Below, in pieces: positions 6,573 to 7,711 of a stretch of 7,711 nt of DNA. The translations under genes were made by a program, and so were the position numbers. The notes beneath the pieces are model-generated. The model was given only the letters and a program-made list of their open reading frames with translations. It did not search any database and was not told the origin of the DNA. The stretch comes from Caldilineaceae bacterium (lineage in GTDB: Bacteria > Chloroflexota > Anaerolineae > Caldilineales > Caldilineaceae). Numbering within the stretch: the stretch's first letter is position 1; the number at the start of each line of letters is the position of its first letter. Where the stretch lies: the NCBI GenBank assembly GCA_015494005.1, contig WGCB01000526.1:1-7711 (forward strand). Reading direction: 5' to 3'.

Positions 6573-6897
6573 GCTCGATAGCATCACCTGCTGGTCTGCC
6601 ATCGTCCCAGGCCCTGGACTCTCCCCCATGGACAGTACTCCTGGCGCCGGCGTCTTGAGCCGCAGAGGCGCCACCGACCCGGCTTGACCGGATGGCTGGC
6701 CTGCCCGGTTTCGGGTGGCCCAGCTGGGTACGCCGTTTTTCTCCTTCCAGCAAATGCACACCTGTGTTACTGTTTTTCACAGCAGGGTTTTTCCTGGCCA
6801 TGCCGGAAACGGTTGTCTCGTCCCATCTTCCAGTCGAGGAGGCGGACGCGAACGAATTCGGATGGCACAGAGGCAGTGGTCGCGAGTCAACTGGAAA
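6573..6897. other. Long intergenic stretch with no confident gene
   Basis: Between the hairpin and the ribosome site of the next gene I see no supported gene. An in-frame ATG at 6692 would extend the zinc-ribbon protein by 72 residues, but that stretch is low-quality sequence with an isolated hydrophobic patch, and it lacks a ribosome site. There is a weak dyad, CTGTG and CACAG (6762-6766 and 6778-6782), in a T-rich patch that might be near a promoter. No convincing -35/-10 pair was found. Confidence 0.4.
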
Positions 6898-6901
6898 GAG
6901 G
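6898..6901 (+). promoter_or_regulatory. Ribosome binding site fixing a GTG start
   Basis: GAGG lies 6 nt upstream of GTG at 6908. No comparable site precedes the ATG at 6692. This supports a start placing the CxxC zinc ribbon at the extreme N-terminus. Confidence 0.6.
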
Positions 6902-6907
6902 TGCAAT

Positions 6908-7396
6908 GTGGTCAAATGTCCAAACTGTGGCGCGAACATTCACCGCCACGACCGTGTATGCCCCTACTGCGGCGCGGAAAATCCAACGTTCCAATCGCCG
7001 GTCGAGGAAGTGCCTGCTCTGCTCGAAAAAGGGATGAAGGCCTATCGGGAAGAGCAGTATGCCCAGGCCATCGATTGCTACCGTCGAGCAATCGCCATCG
7101 ATCCCAATCTCTTCGAGGCCTACTTCTATCTGGCAGACAGCTGGAACATGCTGGGGCGCCAGGAAGAAGCCATCAAGGCCATGGAAACGGCGCGGGCGAT
7201 CCGGCCGGGGAGCACCTCTGCCTGTTACAATTTGGGCGTGCTGTACAAGCGGATAGGACGAAAAGCAGAGGCGCAGGCCTACCTGGAGAAAGCGCTGGCA
7301 ATGGTCGAGAGCGATGTGTCCCTGAGCAACCGGGAGCGGATGAAGCAGGCGATCCAGGAGGAGCTGTCTGGGCTCAGGCGTCGCAAGCTGTTTTGA
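6908..7396 (+). CDS. Zinc-ribbon plus tetratricopeptide-repeat (TPR) protein, GTG start
   Basis: 162 aa, predicted cytoplasmic, with no signal or membrane segment. Residues 4-22 form a zinc ribbon with two CPxCG knuckles (C4, C7, C18, C21). Three TPR units follow: about 37-70 (EEQYAQAIDCYRRAIAIDP), 71-104 (GRQEEAIKAMETARAIRP) and 105-138 (GRKAEAQAYLEKALAM). A charged tail ends in RRRKLF. TPRs bind partner proteins, and such short ribbons usually serve as structural or docking modules, so an adaptor role is likely; no enzymatic motif is present. The partner is unknown. The next gene, a membrane protein 68 bp downstream in the same direction, is the obvious candidate. Codon use looks less GC-skewed than in the genes to the left. 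The GTG start fits the ribosome site at 6898-6901. Confidence 0.8.
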   Translation: MVKCPNCGANIHRHDRVCPYCGAENPTFQSPVEEVPALLEKGMKAYREEQYAQAIDCYRRAIAIDPNLFEAYFYLADSWNMLGRQEEAIKAMETARAIRPGSTSACYNLGVLYKRIGRKAEAQAYLEKALAMVESDVSLSNRERMKQAIQEELSGLRRRKLF

Positions 7397-7409
7397 CCGG
7401 TTGGTGGCC

Positions 7410-7440
7410 GGCACAGGCGTGCCATCCCGGCACACTTTTT
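7410..7440 (+). terminator. Possible attenuator or weak terminator between TPR gene and membrane protein gene
   Basis: Three short arms occur in order: GGCAC (7410-7414), GTGCC (7419-7423) and GGCAC (7429-7433). The middle arm can pair with either neighbour. Pairing with the right arm gives a 5-bp hairpin with a 5-nt loop, then AC and five T residues (7436-7440), like a small terminator. Pairing with the left arm would prevent it. The stems are short, so this is tentative. Confidence 0.35.
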
Positions 7441-7464
7441 GTCTCCCCGGAAAGCGAGCTGCCC

Positions 7465-7711
7465 ATGAAGAAACACCTGGTCGGTTTCTGGACGCATCTG
7501 TTCGTGGCGCTTGTCACACTGGCAGGACTTACCGTCGGTGGCATTCAGGTCTATCTGGCCTGGCGTCTTGCCAATCATATCGACACGGCGCTGACTCTGG
7601 GAACCTTCATTGACACGAACAACGATCCGCTCTCGGTGGTCGAAACCGTTGGGAGTTTGCTTGTCAAGCTGCTGTTGATCGGCAGCGGCACCATCGCCCT
7701 CACCCTGATCC
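7465..7711 (+). CDS. Membrane protein of unknown function, 5' part only
   Basis: The frame opens with MKKHLVGFWTH and stays open for 82 codons to the window edge. A basic N-terminus precedes a hydrophobic helix at about residues 8-32 (LFVALVTLAGLTVGGIQVYL). A polar stretch with DTNNDP (about 50-55) follows, then a second hydrophobic run (SLLVKLLLIGSGTIALTLI) reaching the edge. This suggests a multi-pass inner-membrane protein with a short outer loop. I recognise no family. A weak GGAAAG (7449-7454) lies 10 nt before the ATG. Close spacing to the TPR gene suggests co-transcription. Confidence 0.6.
   Translation, partial: MKKHLVGFWTHLFVALVTLAGLTVGGIQVYLAWRLANHIDTALTLGTFIDTNNDPLSVVETVGSLLVKLLLIGSGTIALTLI

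Noticed and set aside
6692..6907. A 72-residue N-terminal extension of the zinc-ribbon/TPR protein with a hydrophobic patch
   Set aside because: It has no ribosome site at 6692, unnatural composition, and a good GAGG-GTG pair exists at 6898-6910.

Overview
This is a GC-rich window of chromosomal character. It carries six protein-coding genes: four complete, and two cut by the window edges. High third-position GC, strong Shine-Dalgarno sites and the gene types seen (Tat-exported multicopper oxidase, MshA-like glycosyltransferase, TIM-barrel isomerase, MFS carrier, exported zinc-enzyme-like protein, zinc-ribbon TPR protein) would fit a free-living aerobic bacterium. I lean towards Chloroflexota (Caldilinea/Anaerolinea type), but this rests on general resemblance, not on a marker gene. 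I see no rRNA, tRNA, CRISPR array, transposase or integrase.

Layout. The left third is on the minus strand. A two-domain multicopper oxidase starts at 989 and runs off the left edge. Upstream of it, in the same direction, is a 439-aa GT4 glycosyltransferase (2583 to 1264) with its own promoter and a terminator-like hairpin. The 274-bp gap between them holds two similar dyads (core TTAG(T/C)C-N2-(G/T)ACTAA), probably operators for the oxidase. From 2823 everything reads on the plus strand. A sugar phosphate isomerase/epimerase-like TIM-barrel protein is followed by an MFS transporter, plausibly a small uptake-and-conversion unit. An AT-rich promoter island (5132-5170) then leads to a secreted 395-aa protein. 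Its mature form is predicted to begin with Trp, and its His/Asp order recalls zinc-dependent phospholipase C and S1/P1 nuclease. After a 12-bp hairpin and a 387-bp gap comes a short zinc-ribbon plus TPR protein starting at GTG. The last gene is the beginning of a membrane protein that runs off the right edge.

How the genes fit together. There is no obvious single pathway. The isomerase and MFS genes are the only pair likely to be functionally linked. The oxidase and the Trp-first protein are both predicted to act outside the cytoplasm. The points most worth checking are the Trp-first metalloenzyme-like protein, the paired dyads before the oxidase, and the four-copy 14-15 bp repeat in the divergent promoter region at 2751-2802. 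I did not find a clearly new multi-gene system.
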